A stretch of 40,563 nt of DNA from Thiotrichales bacterium. GTDB taxonomy: Bacteria > Pseudomonadota > Gammaproteobacteria > Beggiatoales > Beggiatoaceae. Position numbers and translations under genes: made by a program. Below are positions 18,024-28,451 of the stretch, one piece after another. Position 1 is the stretch's first letter, and the number at the start of each line of letters is the position of its first letter. Under the pieces are notes generated by a model. It was not told the DNA's origin, did not search any database, and was given only the letters and a program-made list of their open reading frames with translations. The stretch spans positions 1 through 40,563 of the forward strand of contig JADGEH010000039.1 of assembly GCA_016744475.1 (NCBI GenBank), in the 5' to 3' direction.

Positions 18024-18676
18024 ATGAATAAAAAAACGAACGATAGATACAAATAGAAAATGCATAAACGACGAAGCCTTTAAGGATAGGCATCGTAGCG
18101 ACAAAAGATACTTTACTCGCCCCCGTCAATTGGTTTTTTCACTGATGATCACCTTAATACTGCAAAAAAGCGTGAAATCTCTACAATGAATACCCAATGA
18201 AGTGACAGGCAAATGAGGTACATTGACTGTTAGCCATAGTGCTTTTACGCAAAGACGTGCGCCATTAAAACATACGGCGTTCATCGAACTAAACGGCATA
18301 GGTGTGGTGGACATCATGTATGGTGACGGAGACTACAAACGCTATAGGGAACATAAATCAGTTGTACGATAGACCTGACAGGTTTCCAAAACCTGCCAGG
18401 TCTTGAGCACGATGCTCCAGTACAACTGAAATATTATCTTTATATAAAGGGATGCGGCTGCTAGTGATAGATGGCTCCCAAATAATGTTGCCGGATACGG
18501 CTGATGTCAGTAAAGAATTCGGACACATCAGCTATACAGGCAAAAAAGCCGAAGTCCAAGGTGCTCATGCTGACGGTCTCGCTTCAGTCATGTATGACGT
18601 ACTCAACCGAATCGTAGTGGACAGCGTCTTAGGTAAAGCCCGCGCTTATGAGGTCAATTTAGCCTGCGAGCATTTA
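18024..18676 (+). pseudogene. Wrecked IS4-family transposase gene
   Basis: The start-like stretch at 18024 (NKKTNDRY) shifts frame into DEAFKDRHRSDKRYFTRPRQ and LVFSLMITLILQKSVKSLQ, which runs into a TGA near 18188. The same frame then has another TGA before LTVSHSAFTQRRAPLKHTAF and IELNGIGVVD, then DGDYKRYREHK. A 72-bp foldback insertion (18358-18429) interrupts it. In another frame RLLVIDGSQIMLPDTADV and YDVLNRIVVDSVLG follow, until foldback copy 3 cuts the gene at 18677. The order and wording match IS4-type DDE transposases, whose first catalytic Asp lies in LLxIDGS. The distal catalytic part is missing, so the gene is dead. Confidence 0.8.
18358..18429. mobile_element. 72-bp foldback insertion inside the IS4 remnant
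   Basis: Ends TCAGTTGTAC (18358-18367) and GTACAACTGA (18420-18429) are perfect complements. Inside, AGACCTG-A-CAGGTTT pairs with AAACCTG-C-CAGGTCT (18371-18403). It separates the two halves of the transposase frame, so it was inserted after that gene. Confidence 0.65.
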
Positions 18677-18834
18677 GAGCCTATACGAAGATGGGGAATC
18701 GAAGCGAAAATGCGCCATTTTGAGGCAGGTTTTTCGGTTTTTTAAGGCGAATAGCGGGCGTGTGTTGATAAAAAGTGGAAAACCTGACCAAAAGGGCGGG
18801 TTTGCAGCCGATTATCCCGTTTTCGTATAGGCTC
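18677..18834. mobile_element. Foldback element F1, copy 3 (158 bp)
   Basis: Same ends as copy 1, flanked by TTA at 18674-18676 and 18835-18837, in the orientation of copies 2 and 6. It carries a variant centre (GGGCGTGTGTTGATAAAAAG) shared with copy 5. It truncates the IS4 transposase remnant. The right flank is a CACTGCCATT-type repeat unit read on the minus strand. Confidence 0.85.
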
Positions 18835-18968
18835 TTAACTGAATGGCAGTGATGTGTCACATGGGAACGAGAGAAACACTAAAACATGAGCGCCCAAGTC
18901 GTTTTAATTGATAGGGAACCTGAACACTATAAGCCCGTAAAGGCTCACATGCAGGCTTGGTGGTCACT

Positions 18969-19129
18969 AGACTTGTTGCGAGGAGTAGGCATCGTAGCGA
19001 AAAGGTGTGGTTTTGAGGCGGTTTTTTCGGTTTTTTGAGGTGAATAGCGGGCTATTGAACGAGAAAAAGCGGAAAAACAGGCCAAAACCCACACCTTTAC
19101 AGTCGATGGAACCCCCTCGCAACAAGTCT
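18969..19129. mobile_element. Related foldback element with different ends (F2, 161 bp)
   Basis: The ends are AGACTTGTTGCGAGG and CCTCGCAACAAGTCT, perfect complements unlike those of F1. The interior closely follows F1: GAGGCGGTTTTTTCGG, a GAATAGCGGGCTATT centre and AAAAAGCGGAAAA. It is flanked by TA on each side (CACTAGAC, GTCTACTT) and lies 2 bp from the nadB stop codon. A solo end-like fragment (CCCTCGCAACAAATCT) occurs at about 1409-1424. Confidence 0.65.
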
Positions 19130-19131
19130 AC

Positions 19132-20730
19132 TTAATCGGGTATTAACACGGTGTTGTGTGCCAGTGGGGCGGGGCGTGGATAATCTAAGGTGTAATGCAG
19201 ACCGCGACTTTCTTTGCGTAATTGTGCGGAACGGATAATTAAATCAGCGACTTCCACCAAGTTGCGTAGCTCGATTAAGTCATTGGTAATGCGAAAATGA
19301 CGGTAATATTCTTCGATTTCTGTGCGCAATAAGTCAATCCGGTGCTTGGCGCGTTGCAAGCGTTTAGTGGTGCGCACAATGCCCACATAATCCCACATGA
19401 ATCGCCGCAGCTCATCCCAGTTGTGCGCGACGACCACTTCTTCGTCTGAATCAGTCACGCGGCTTTCATCCCAAGCAGGCAAGCTGTCGGGCATTTTGAC
19501 GGTATCCAGTTCATGCAAAATTTTCTGGCTGGCGGAATGGGCAAATACCAAGCATTCCAACAGGGAATTGCTCGCCATGCGATTAGCCCCATGCAAACCG
19601 GTAAAAGACACTTCGCCAATAGCAAATAAGCCTTCAATGTCGGTTTGGCCTTCGCGGTCGGTCATCACGCCGCCACAGGTGTAATGCGCCGCAGGCACCA
19701 CGGGGATGGGTTCGGTGGTCATGTCATAACCGAGTTCTAAACATCGAGCGTAAATATTGGGGAAATGCGAGGTGATAAATTCGGGGGATTTGTGGCTGAT
19801 GTCTAAAAATAAGGAATCGCTACCGATGCGTTTCATTTCGTGGTCAATCGCACGCGCCACAATGTCGCGTGGGGCTAGTTCGGCGCGTTTATCAAAGTGG
19901 TGCATAAAGCGCGAGCCATCAGGCAATAATAAGTGCCCTCCTTCGCCACGCACGGCTTCTGAAATGAGAAAAGATTTAGCCGCTGGATGGTATAAGCAGG
20001 TGGGATGAAACTGGATGAACTCCATATTGGCGACGCGACAACCCGCTCGCCAAGCCATCGCAATGCCATCGCCTGTGGCGACATCGGGATTGCTGGTGTA
20101 GAGATACACTTTGCCCGCACCGCCGCTGGATAACACCACAAAACGTGCTCGGATGGCTTTCACTGTGTCCGCATCGCGGTCTAATAAATACACGCCCTGA
20201 CAGCGACGGGTGTCGAGTTTGAATTTCCCCCCAGTGATTAAATCAATGGCTAAATGGCGTTCTAGCACGGTGATGTTGGGGTGTTTGCGCACGCGCTCGA
20301 TCAGGCTTGAACCAATCGCTGCCCCTGTCGCATCGTCTGCATGAATCACGCGGCGATGGCTGTGTCCGCCTTCGCGGGTGAGGTGATAATCGAGTTTGCC
20401 GCTTTTCGAGGTGCGCTGGGTAAAGGGTACGCCTTGTTCAATCAATTTATGAATCTGCTCAGGCCCGTGTGTGACCGTGAAGTTGACAATATCGCGGTCA
20501 CATAAGCCAGCACCCGCATTGAGCGTGTCTTCGATATGGGATTCAAAGGAATCATGCACGTCCAACACCGCAGACACACCTCCTTGGGCGTATTGGGTGG
20601 AGCCTGAATTCAGGTTAGCCTTAGAAATCATCAGCACTTGCGCTTGATCTGCCACGGCGAGTGCGAGGCTTAAACCAGCGGCACCCGTACCAATGATGAT
20701 GACATCGTAATGATCGTTATGGTTTTGCAT
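19132..20730 (-). CDS. nadB: L-aspartate oxidase
   Basis: This 532-residue flavoprotein of the succinate dehydrogenase/fumarate reductase fold oxidises L-aspartate to iminoaspartate, the first step of de novo NAD synthesis. It shows the FAD-binding [17 protein letters not shown] (9-25), [33 protein letters not shown] and [15 protein letters not shown], all standard for NadB. It overlaps the upstream xdhC-like gene by 14 bp, so translation is probably coupled. nadA and nadC are not in the window. A foldback element ends 2 bp beyond the stop codon. Confidence 0.97.
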   Translation of the reverse strand: MQNHNDHYDVIIIGTGAAGLSLALAVADQAQVLMISKANLNSGSTQYAQGGVSAVLDVHDSFESHIEDTLNAGAGLCDRDIVNFTVTHGPEQIHKLIEQGVPFTQRTSKSGKLDYHLTREGGHSHRRVIHADDATGAAIGSSLIERVRKHPNITVLERHLAIDLITGGKFKLDTRRCQGVYLLDRDADTVKAIRARFVVLSSGGAGKVYLYTSNPDVATGDGIAMAWRAGCRVANMEFIQFHPTCLYHPAAKSFLISEAVRGEGGHLLLPDGSRFMHHFDKRAELAPRDIVARAIDHEMKRIGSDSLFLDISHKSPEFITSHFPNIYARCLELGYDMTTEPIPVVPAAHYTCGGVMTDREGQTDIEGLFAIGEVSFTGLHGANRMASNSLLECLVFAHSASQKILHELDTVKMPDSLPAWDESRVTDSDEEVVVAHNWDELRRFMWDYVGIVRTTKRLQRAKHRIDLLRTEIEEYYRHFRITNDLIELRNLVEVADLIIRSAQLRKESRGLHYTLDYPRPAPLAHNTVLIPD

Positions 20731-21667
20731 AATGTTGAGTGTTCCTTACAGTCGTGATTTCCGCCAGTACTGAGAGTGCTATTTCTGGTGGCGTGCGACT
20801 GCCGATGGGTAAACCGACAGGCCCGTGCAAGCGGGCGATAGCGGCGGGGCTTAAGCCTAATTGTGCGAGACGATCTCGGCGTTGTGCTTGGGTACGTTTT
20901 GAGCCTAATGCGCCAACATAAAAAGCGGGAGACTCTAAGGCCGTCATCAAAGCCATGTCATCGAGTTTAGGATCGTGACTGAGCGTAATGACGGCGCTGC
21001 GGTGATCTTTGATATGTGCTAACACTGCATCATCGGGCATTTGAGTGTCCACTAGACAATTGCTCTGTGTCCAACTCTCGACATAATGCTCTCGCGGATC
21101 GCAGATGATCACTTGGTAATTTAAGCTGTTAGCAAATTGTGTAAGGTAGGCGGCGATGTGTCCGGCACCAATGAGTAACAATTGCCAACTGGGCCCATAC
21201 ACTTGCCGTAATTGTTGTCCATCCCACATCAGAGGCGCTTCTTGTTCCGGCATAAACCAAGTGACTGATGCGCTGTTTAATGTGAATTGACGACCGATCC
21301 GTTGTCGTTGTTGTAAAGCGTTAAGGACAGGTTGCAGTTGTGCAGCATTATGAATAGGTTCTTGCAGCAGTTCTAGCGTGCCGCCGCAGGGCAAGCCGAA
21401 GCGTTCGGCGTCTTCTTTTTGCACGCCGTATTTAAGCGTGGAGGGATGTTGAAAATTTTGATTTAAGACTTGTTCGCGTAAATCTTCTTCTACGCAGCCG
21501 CCAGAGACGGAACCAACCAGTCTGCCATCCGAGCGAATGGCGAGTAATGCGCCAACCGGACGCGGAGCGGCTCCCCAAGTGCCCAACACGGTGAACAAAT
21601 GTAGGGAATAGCCTGCTTTAAGCCAATCATCGCAGGTTTGAAAGACTTCAAGTTCGGTGTGTTGCAT
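20717..21667 (-). CDS. XdhC/CoxI-family protein
   Basis: This 316-residue member of the family loads or sulfurates molybdenum cofactor for xanthine dehydrogenase-type enzymes. The N-terminal domain has [14 protein letters not shown] and [12 protein letters not shown] (53-64). The C-terminal Rossmann domain has [14 protein letters not shown] (164-177) and ends with the typical [18 protein letters not shown] and [17 protein letters not shown]. No molybdenum hydroxylase gene (xdhA, xdhB or coxL) is within 20 kb. It sits between guaB (24 bp upstream) and nadB (overlapping), so it belongs to a purine/NAD gene string. The partner enzyme may be elsewhere, or the protein may have another role. Confidence 0.88.
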   Translation of the reverse strand: MQHTELEVFQTCDDWLKAGYSLHLFTVLGTWGAAPRPVGALLAIRSDGRLVGSVSGGCVEEDLREQVLNQNFQHPSTLKYGVQKEDAERFGLPCGGTLELLQEPIHNAAQLQPVLNALQQRQRIGRQFTLNSASVTWFMPEQEAPLMWDGQQLRQVYGPSWQLLLIGAGHIAAYLTQFANSLNYQVIICDPREHYVESWTQSNCLVDTQMPDDAVLAHIKDHRSAVITLSHDPKLDDMALMTALESPAFYVGALGSKRTQAQRRDRLAQLGLSPAAIARLHGPVGLPIGSRTPPEIALSVLAEITTVRNTQHYAKP

Positions 21668-21691
21668 GATCTTGGTGCAGTGCGATCAGGA

Positions 21692-23242
<1,551 letters not shown>

Positions 23243-23376
23243 TTAAAGCCAGTCATGGTGCGGGTTTTAGCCACTGTCGATGATACAGCCGTTGCCAGCA
23301 ATAAAACCGATAAATTTTACACAAAAGGCTTTTTGAAAGCCAGCTCAATTTTTCTATCACATCAGGAGGATGTTTT

Positions 23377-23682
23377 ATGCAAAAAACACTCATGGCTTTA
23401 CCTCTTATCGGCGGCCTATGTCTAGGAGCCGCTATTCCCGCTGGGGCTGATATGCCTAAAAACGTACAAAACGCCATTGCCAGTGCAGAAATCGCACGCC
23501 AGCAAGCCAATACCGCCAAATATGAATGGCGCGATACGGCTAAACTCTTATCACAAGCCAAAGCGGCGGCGGATAAAGGCGATGAATCCCGTGCCTTAGC
23601 ACTGGCTCAACACGCGCAATTGCAATCAGAAATGGCCATCGCTCAAGCTGCACGCGAAACCACCGCAGGGCCTCGATTCTAA
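23377..23682 (+). CDS. SoxXA-binding-like small periplasmic protein (SoxK type)
   Basis: This 101-residue protein has a signal peptide (about 1-24, ending PAGA-D), and the mature part is a helical hairpin. The mature motif EWRDTAKLLSQAKAAADKGD followed by A/Q-rich repeats (ALALAQHAQLQSEMAIAQA) matches, from memory, the SoxXA-binding protein family. These proteins assist the SoxXA cytochrome that attaches thiosulfate to the SoxYZ carrier. The usual Cys before the WRDT motif is replaced here (KYEW), so this may be a paralogue rather than true SoxK. A strong AGGAGG lies 7 nt before the ATG. Its stop overlaps the next start (TAATG), so it is translationally coupled to a DUF302 gene. Confidence 0.7.
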   Translation: MQKTLMALPLIGGLCLGAAIPAGADMPKNVQNAIASAEIARQQANTAKYEWRDTAKLLSQAKAAADKGDESRALALAQHAQLQSEMAIAQAARETTAGPRF

Positions 23683-24158
23683 TGAAACTATCCCCTCTCA
23701 TTATCAGCCTGTGTCTGTGCTGGCCGTTATTATCTCAAGCCGAATTAGTCAGCGATAACGATCCCGTCGTGATTTACCGCGTGGCGGATGAATTTGAAAT
23801 GATTAAAGAAAATGTTGAAATGGCCATCGTCAATCGTGGCATGTTAGTGAGCGGTACGCTGCATGTCAGTGAAATGCTCAATCGCACCGGCAAAGACTTA
23901 GGCTTTCCTGAACCCATCTACAGCCAAGCAGAATCCGTTGAATTTTGTAGCGCTTTAATGTCTCACCGCATGACTCAAGCCCATCCAGCTAACTTAACGG
24001 TATGCCCATTTACCATTTCCGTGTATATCAAACAGGCAGAACCTGAACACGTTTATGTCGCCTTTCGTAAACAAGTCTTAGCGGGTGATGCAGAGACCGT
24101 CACTTCAGCTATTCATGAAATGCTGCATGGCATTGTCAAAGAAGCCATTGACGAATAA
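23682..24158 (+). CDS. Secreted DUF302-domain protein
   Basis: This 158-residue protein has an N-terminal signal peptide (KLSPLIISLCLCWPLLSQA) and one DUF302 domain. The domain shows VIYRVADEFEMIKENVEMAI, then SAESVEFCSALMSHRM, then LTVCPFTISVYI and HVYVAFRKQV. DUF302 is a small alpha/beta dimerising fold seen in secreted proteins of many sulfur bacteria, sometimes with haem. No CXXCH site is visible here. Its two conserved cysteines (FCSAL, TVCPF) might form a disulfide. Cotranslation with the SoxXA-binding-like gene suggests a shared periplasmic role in sulfur compound handling, which is inference. Confidence 0.8.
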   Translation: MKLSPLIISLCLCWPLLSQAELVSDNDPVVIYRVADEFEMIKENVEMAIVNRGMLVSGTLHVSEMLNRTGKDLGFPEPIYSQAESVEFCSALMSHRMTQAHPANLTVCPFTISVYIKQAEPEHVYVAFRKQVLAGDAETVTSAIHEMLHGIVKEAIDE

Positions 24159-24266
24159 ATTTTTAAAGACCGGAAGAAGTGACAGCCATGATCATCAACT
24201 TAAGAAACAAGACTACTTTATCACCAAGCTTGTTTTAACGGTTTATTGATTCGTGAACACTGTATT

Positions 24267-24367
24267 CACCACGGAGGCACGGAGAAGGCACGGAGTACAT
24301 AGAGAACAGTCATTGATAAAATAACTCCGTGCTCTCCGTGCTCTCCGTGCCTCCGTGCCTCCGTGGT
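24267..24367. repeat. CACCACGGAGG dispersed inverted repeat, copy 2
   Basis: The unit opens with CACCACGGAGGCACGGAGAA and closes with CTCCGTGCCTCCGTGGTTC, with the short unit CTCCGTG repeated several times before the end. The arms pair over more than 20 bp. It is the longer relative of 6810-6874 and lies between the DUF302 gene and the convergent TPR gene. Confidence 0.7.
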
Positions 24368-24401
24368 TCATCTGTCAATAAAAATGTTGTTGATGTAGTC
24401 A

Positions 24402-25817
24402 CTACCAAGGGCGGGGTTCTATCAAACGTCGCTGACTACGCTCCCAGGCTTTTCTTTCTTCTAACAAAAACTGTTGATTCATTAAAGCACCCGGTTCGCC
24501 TTCTACTTGATGCAACCATTGTTCAACCAGTTGCTCAGGAATCTCTTGTAAAGCTTGCTCTCCCTGTCCAGGCGCATCGCCTTCTGGTGTATCTTCATCA
24601 TCATTAGCCTCACCTAATTGATCAAAAGTATCTACCGCTGTGCTATCACCAGTATCAGGCGGCACAGACTGAGGCTCACCCGCCTCACCTTTACCACCTT
24701 GAACCTTCATTTCTCCGGCTAATTCTTCTCGACTCCCCAGCTTTAATTTTTCAGGTTTTTGACCTGGCATATCTTCTGTCTCATCAAGTGCTTGCCGTCC
24801 TTTATTGTCCTCACCGCCTTCTTCACTCTTGCCGTCTTTTTTCTCTGCTTGAGAACGTTGCCCTTGTTCCGATGACTCATCTTGTTTTTGATCATCTTTT
24901 CCCTGTTCAGATTCATTCTCTACTTTTTGCGCATCAGCAGACAATTCTTTTTCACCTTCGTCGCCTTTTTGCTCGGCAGTGTCTTTCGTCTCTGATTCGC
25001 CTTGTTGTTCACCGCTGGCTTCTTTGTCCTGATTACCTTGAGCATTTTCTTCTGACTGTTGTCCAGAGCCAGAACCCTCTTGTTCTTTTTGTTCCTCACC
25101 TGCTTGTTGACCAGATTCTTTCCCATCGCCTTGTTGTTCTTGCTCTGACTCCTCGCCCTCTCCTTGTTGTTCCTGTTTTGATGACTCCCCCTCATTTTGT
25201 TCTTCTGACTCTTCGCCTTCCCCCTGCTCCTCCTGCTCGGCTTCATCACCGCTTTTTTCTTGTTCGTCTTCTGATTCCTGGCTATCTTCCCCCTCTTTTT
25301 GCTGCTCATCTTTTTGTTCTTGTTTTTCATCCTGTTGTTTTTGCGCATCATCTTCTTCTGATGAGTCTTCTTGTTCTTCGGGAGGCGGTTCTTGCATGGG
25401 GTCTTGCGGCATTTGTAACATCAAACGTGCTTTAGCCAATTCAAGATTATGTTTTGCATCTTGATGTTCAGGCTGTTGTTTTAATGCTTTTTCATAAGCC
25501 TGCACCGCTTCTGCAAAACGTTCTAGGCGATAATAACTATTGCCTAAATTGTATTGAGCATCTACAGCTACATCCTCTCGCTGTACACGTTGAAAAGCAT
25601 TCGCTGCTTCTTGATAATCACCTTCGCGGTAATATGCCACACCTTGACGATAATCATCCTCAAATTGCTCTGCGGCAGAGACATAATCACCTTTCATAAA
25701 AAGCTGCGCCGCTTCTTGCTCTTGATTGGAAAATAAACTCGCTTGTGCCACCGATAACAACATTGAACTACCCATCAACATGAACAACAGTCTTATGCTA
25801 AAAAACCTTAAAAACAT
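24402..25817 (-). CDS. TPR protein with long Glu/Gln-rich region (BatC/BatE-like)
   Basis: This 471-residue secreted or anchored protein starts with a signal peptide (to about 26, VAQAS). It then carries TPR-like repeats (about 30-135; YNLGNSYYRLERFAEAVQAY is a clear repeat). A very low-complexity segment of about 250 residues rich in E, Q, S, K, D and G follows. A conserved-looking tail ends it (EIPEQLVEQWLHQVEGEPGA ... RRLIEPRPW). This plan (TPR plus acidic linker plus WLxQVExxPG tail) matches the BatB/BatC proteins of the aerotolerance (Bat) operon, which also contains VWA and MoxR-type proteins. None of those is adjacent. The low-complexity block is a candidate slippage hotspot. An RND-type adaptor gene lies 14 bp upstream on the same strand. 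Confidence 0.75.
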   Translation of the reverse strand: MFLRFFSIRLLFMLMGSSMLLSVAQASLFSNQEQEAAQLFMKGDYVSAAEQFEDDYRQGVAYYREGDYQEAANAFQRVQREDVAVDAQYNLGNSYYRLERFAEAVQAYEKALKQQPEHQDAKHNLELAKARLMLQMPQDPMQEPPPEEQEDSSEEDDAQKQQDEKQEQKDEQQKEGEDSQESEDEQEKSGDEAEQEEQGEGEESEEQNEGESSKQEQQGEGEESEQEQQGDGKESGQQAGEEQKEQEGSGSGQQSEENAQGNQDKEASGEQQGESETKDTAEQKGDEGEKELSADAQKVENESEQGKDDQKQDESSEQGQRSQAEKKDGKSEEGGEDNKGRQALDETEDMPGQKPEKLKLGSREELAGEMKVQGGKGEAGEPQSVPPDTGDSTAVDTFDQLGEANDDEDTPEGDAPGQGEQALQEIPEQLVEQWLHQVEGEPGALMNQQFLLEERKAWERSQRRLIEPRPW

Positions 25818-25831
25818 GACTTTATTCCTTT

Positions 25832-26896
25832 CTAAACTTCAGGCACGCTGTCTACTTTTTCTCCGGCTTTAACAAAGCCTTGCCCCAGCGTGATCAATTG
25901 AACTTCTTCAGGCAAACCCGCCACCCAAGTACCTTGGGTTTCAGTGCGCAGAATCTCGACAATATGAAACTCCACCCGATTATCCGCATCGACCGTTTTA
26001 ACCCCTAATTCCCCTGCATCACTCAGTGCAAGACTGGCGGGAGAAATGAAATGTCCTTTAAGCGTTTCCACTGGAATACGCACAGTCGCACTACTTCCCG
26101 CAGCGCGATAATCTTGATGAGGTATTTGAACTTCTACGCGGAAAGTGTGCATATCAGTATCCCCCACGGCTGAAATGTAACTGATATGACCTTGCAAGCG
26201 ATCACCGTTTAATAACTGTGCTTCTGCACTTTGTCCTACATGCAACTGATGAATATGTTGTTGTGGCATTTGTACAGATACCTTTAGCACCGCATCATCC
26301 ACTAATACCGCCACCACATCACCACGCTGTACAAAATCTCCTTGTTCTACTAAACGTTCATTTAGAATGCCCGCAAAAGGTGCGCGAATTTGCGTATGTT
26401 TAATATCCTGTTGAATGAGTGCAATAGCCGTCTTTGCTGAAGCCAAGTCAGTTTGTGCCACAATCAAGTTGTTTTCAGCTTGCAAACCCTGTTTCTTTAA
26501 GCGTTGTAATGAGGCCAGTTCTTTCTGGCGCTGGCGCAATAAAGCCCGCGCTTCAGTCAATTGGGCTTGGCGGATGTCCATGGCTATTTGCACGCACACC
26601 GCATTGGCTTCAACGCGCTGCCCTCTGTCCACTTTAATATCCACGATGACCCCTTCCGTTTCTGCTCGCATTTGCACACTACGCAAAGGCTCCAACTGAC
26701 CTTGCGCAGTCACTTCACGAGTCACATTCTGCGCCTGTAAGGTTTTAGTTTGCACCTTAACCTGTAAAGCGCGAGTAGGTTGTTTAGCTGGAGAGGCAGT
26801 GGCATTAGGTGGTTCTTGTGCAGTGAGATGACCACTCAGCATCCAAGCCGCTAAACAAAGCGTGATGCCGATAGCCAGCCAGAAAGATGATTTCAT
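25832..26896 (-). CDS. RND efflux periplasmic adaptor (membrane fusion protein)
   Basis: This 354-residue adaptor has an N-terminal anchor or signal (FWLAIGITLCLAAWMLSG). The first beta-barrel/lipoyl half is VTAQGQLEPLRSVQMRAETE. A coiled-coil hairpin spans about 100-165 (LTEARALLRQRQKELASLQR), then the second lipoyl half IRAPFAGILNERLVEQGDFV. A beta-barrel domain follows (GDTDMHTFRVEVQI), then a membrane-proximal C-terminus. Such adaptors link an inner-membrane RND pump to an outer-membrane channel, and the pump gene normally follows directly. Here a TPR protein gene follows instead, so the adaptor is an orphan in this window. A foldback element is inserted 15 bp upstream of its start. Confidence 0.88.
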   Translation of the reverse strand: MKSSFWLAIGITLCLAAWMLSGHLTAQEPPNATASPAKQPTRALQVKVQTKTLQAQNVTREVTAQGQLEPLRSVQMRAETEGVIVDIKVDRGQRVEANAVCVQIAMDIRQAQLTEARALLRQRQKELASLQRLKKQGLQAENNLIVAQTDLASAKTAIALIQQDIKHTQIRAPFAGILNERLVEQGDFVQRGDVVAVLVDDAVLKVSVQMPQQHIHQLHVGQSAEAQLLNGDRLQGHISYISAVGDTDMHTFRVEVQIPHQDYRAAGSSATVRIPVETLKGHFISPASLALSDAGELGVKTVDADNRVEFHIVEILRTETQGTWVAGLPEEVQLITLGQGFVKAGEKVDSVPEV

Positions 26897-26911
26897 AGTT
26901 AATAGACCTTA

Positions 26912-27071
26912 GAGCCTATACGAAAACGGGATAATCGGCTGCAAATCCGCCTTTTTGGTCAGGTTTTCCGCTTTTTTTCGTTAAATAGCCTGCTATTCGC
27001 CTTAAAAAAACCGAAAAACCTGCCTCAAAATAGCGCATTTTCGCTTCGATTCCCCATCTTCGTATAGGCTC
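26912..27071. mobile_element. Foldback element F1, copy 4 (160 bp)
   Basis: Same ends as copy 1 and the same orientation, flanked by TTA at 26909-26911 and 27072-27074. The centre is ATAGCCTGCTAT. It lies directly between the ClC channel gene stop and the RND adaptor start, where it probably separates two transcription units. Confidence 0.85.
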
Positions 27072-27116
27072 TTAATGATACGTTGGTAGAAATAGTAATA
27101 AATGGGGGCATGAACA

Positions 27117-28451
27117 TTATGTTTTAAGTTGTTCTTTCTTTCTTAAATTGTTATGAATGATTTGCACATATACCGAAGCATTCTCAGTGAGATGTCCTTT
27201 AGCGACTAAATTAGACACAATAATCACCAGCATGGCAGGTAATACAAAATGGGTATGGCCTGTGAGTTCTAAAACACAAATTAAAGCGGCTAATGGTGCT
27301 TGTAATGTTGCACTCATCATGGCAGTCATGCCTAATAAAATATACAAGCTGGTATTGGCAAGGGGCATATTAAAGAACTGCATACCTATAACAGACATAA
27401 TGCCGCCTATACCGGCCCCTATCACTAAAGTAGGCGCTATGAGTCCAGCGGGTAAACCTAAACCTAAAACACAGGCCGTTAAAAAGAGCTTGCACACTGT
27501 AATCACAATTAACAGATGCAATGCAATGTCTCCCGCTAAGATAGCTTCAATAATGTTATAACCAATGCCCATCACTTCTGGCAGAAACGCACCGATGAGA
27601 GCAGTGATGAACCCTGCCAATAAGAAACGTAGCCACAGTTCATTATTGAAAATCACCAGATTATTAAAAAACAATAAGGACTTTATAAACAAGCGAGCCA
27701 GCAAGCCAATGCTGATACCCATCACAATTAGAAATAAAAACTCATGACTGGATAATGGCGCTTCTATATGTTCTGTATTAAACGTTGAGAATGGATCAAA
27801 GAATTGCTGGCTGATTAATGTAGCGATGACCGAGGCAATAATGATGGGCGTAATGGTACGAATTGAATGTACAGAAATAACCACTTCGAGTGCAAAGATA
27901 ACTCCTGCCAAAGGCGTGTCAAATGCCGCACCAATAGCGGCAGCAACTCCCGCAGCCATGAGAATGTTTATATTCTCAGTCTCTAGTTTTAAACTTTCAC
28001 CTAAAGCACTACCACTGGCTGCACCAATATGAATACAAGGCCCTTCGCGCCCCACAGAATGTCCCCCGACAATACATAAAATAGCGCCTATAAATTGATA
28101 AACTGTGTTTTGCCAAGGCAGATTAGTATTTCTATCTATTAAACGACGAATCACATGAGCGACACCGACTTCACGTTCCCACGGCATAAAACGATAAGCC
28201 AGTAGAATTAATAATAAAACGCTGATCATGGGAAGTAGAACGCGCAGTTCAATCGACATTTCAATATAGCTTTGAAAAGAATATAGGCTATGTACTTGAG
28301 CGATAATCCAGCGAAACAAGACGATACTCATTCCCGCTAGAACCCCCGTTAAAGCCCCCGCAATAGCGAGTTGAAACAACGGTTCTAAGCCTTCAATGGT
28401 ACGCCGCGTTCTTTTCAACATATTAGGTACTCTATCCTCAGGTACTGGCAT
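27117..28451 (-). CDS. ClC-family chloride channel/transporter
   Basis: This is an inner-membrane ClC protein of about 444 residues with some 12 spans. The gating-glutamate motif GHSVGREGPCIHIGAASG (about 131-148, counting from the first M) and GLGLPAGLIAPTLVIGAGIG (GxFxP-type loop) are clear. The first chloride-binding motif, usually GSGIP, is not recognisable: the matching stretch reads REVGVAHVI. The proton glutamate cannot be assigned by eye, so channel versus exchanger is open. The ATG at 28451 overlaps the sensor kinase stop by 14 bp. A later ATG at 28421 (LKRTRRTIEGLEPLFQ) is also possible, though its GAGG is far away. Coupled translation with a histidine kinase is unusual for a ClC gene. 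Confidence 0.92.
   Translation of the reverse strand: MPVPEDRVPNMLKRTRRTIEGLEPLFQLAIAGALTGVLAGMSIVLFRWIIAQVHSLYSFQSYIEMSIELRVLLPMISVLLLILLAYRFMPWEREVGVAHVIRRLIDRNTNLPWQNTVYQFIGAILCIVGGHSVGREGPCIHIGAASGSALGESLKLETENINILMAAGVAAAIGAAFDTPLAGVIFALEVVISVHSIRTITPIIIASVIATLISQQFFDPFSTFNTEHIEAPLSSHEFLFLIVMGISIGLLARLFIKSLLFFNNLVIFNNELWLRFLLAGFITALIGAFLPEVMGIGYNIIEAILAGDIALHLLIVITVCKLFLTACVLGLGLPAGLIAPTLVIGAGIGGIMSVIGMQFFNMPLANTSLYILLGMTAMMSATLQAPLAALICVLELTGHTHFVLPAMLVIIVSNLVAKGHLTENASVYVQIIHNNLRKKEQLKT

Noticed and set aside
24788-25435. A 215-residue plus-strand frame rich in Leu, His and Pro
   Set aside because: It is the antisense of the E/Q-rich low-complexity region of the TPR protein. Its composition is explained by the repeated GAA/CAA codons on the other strand.
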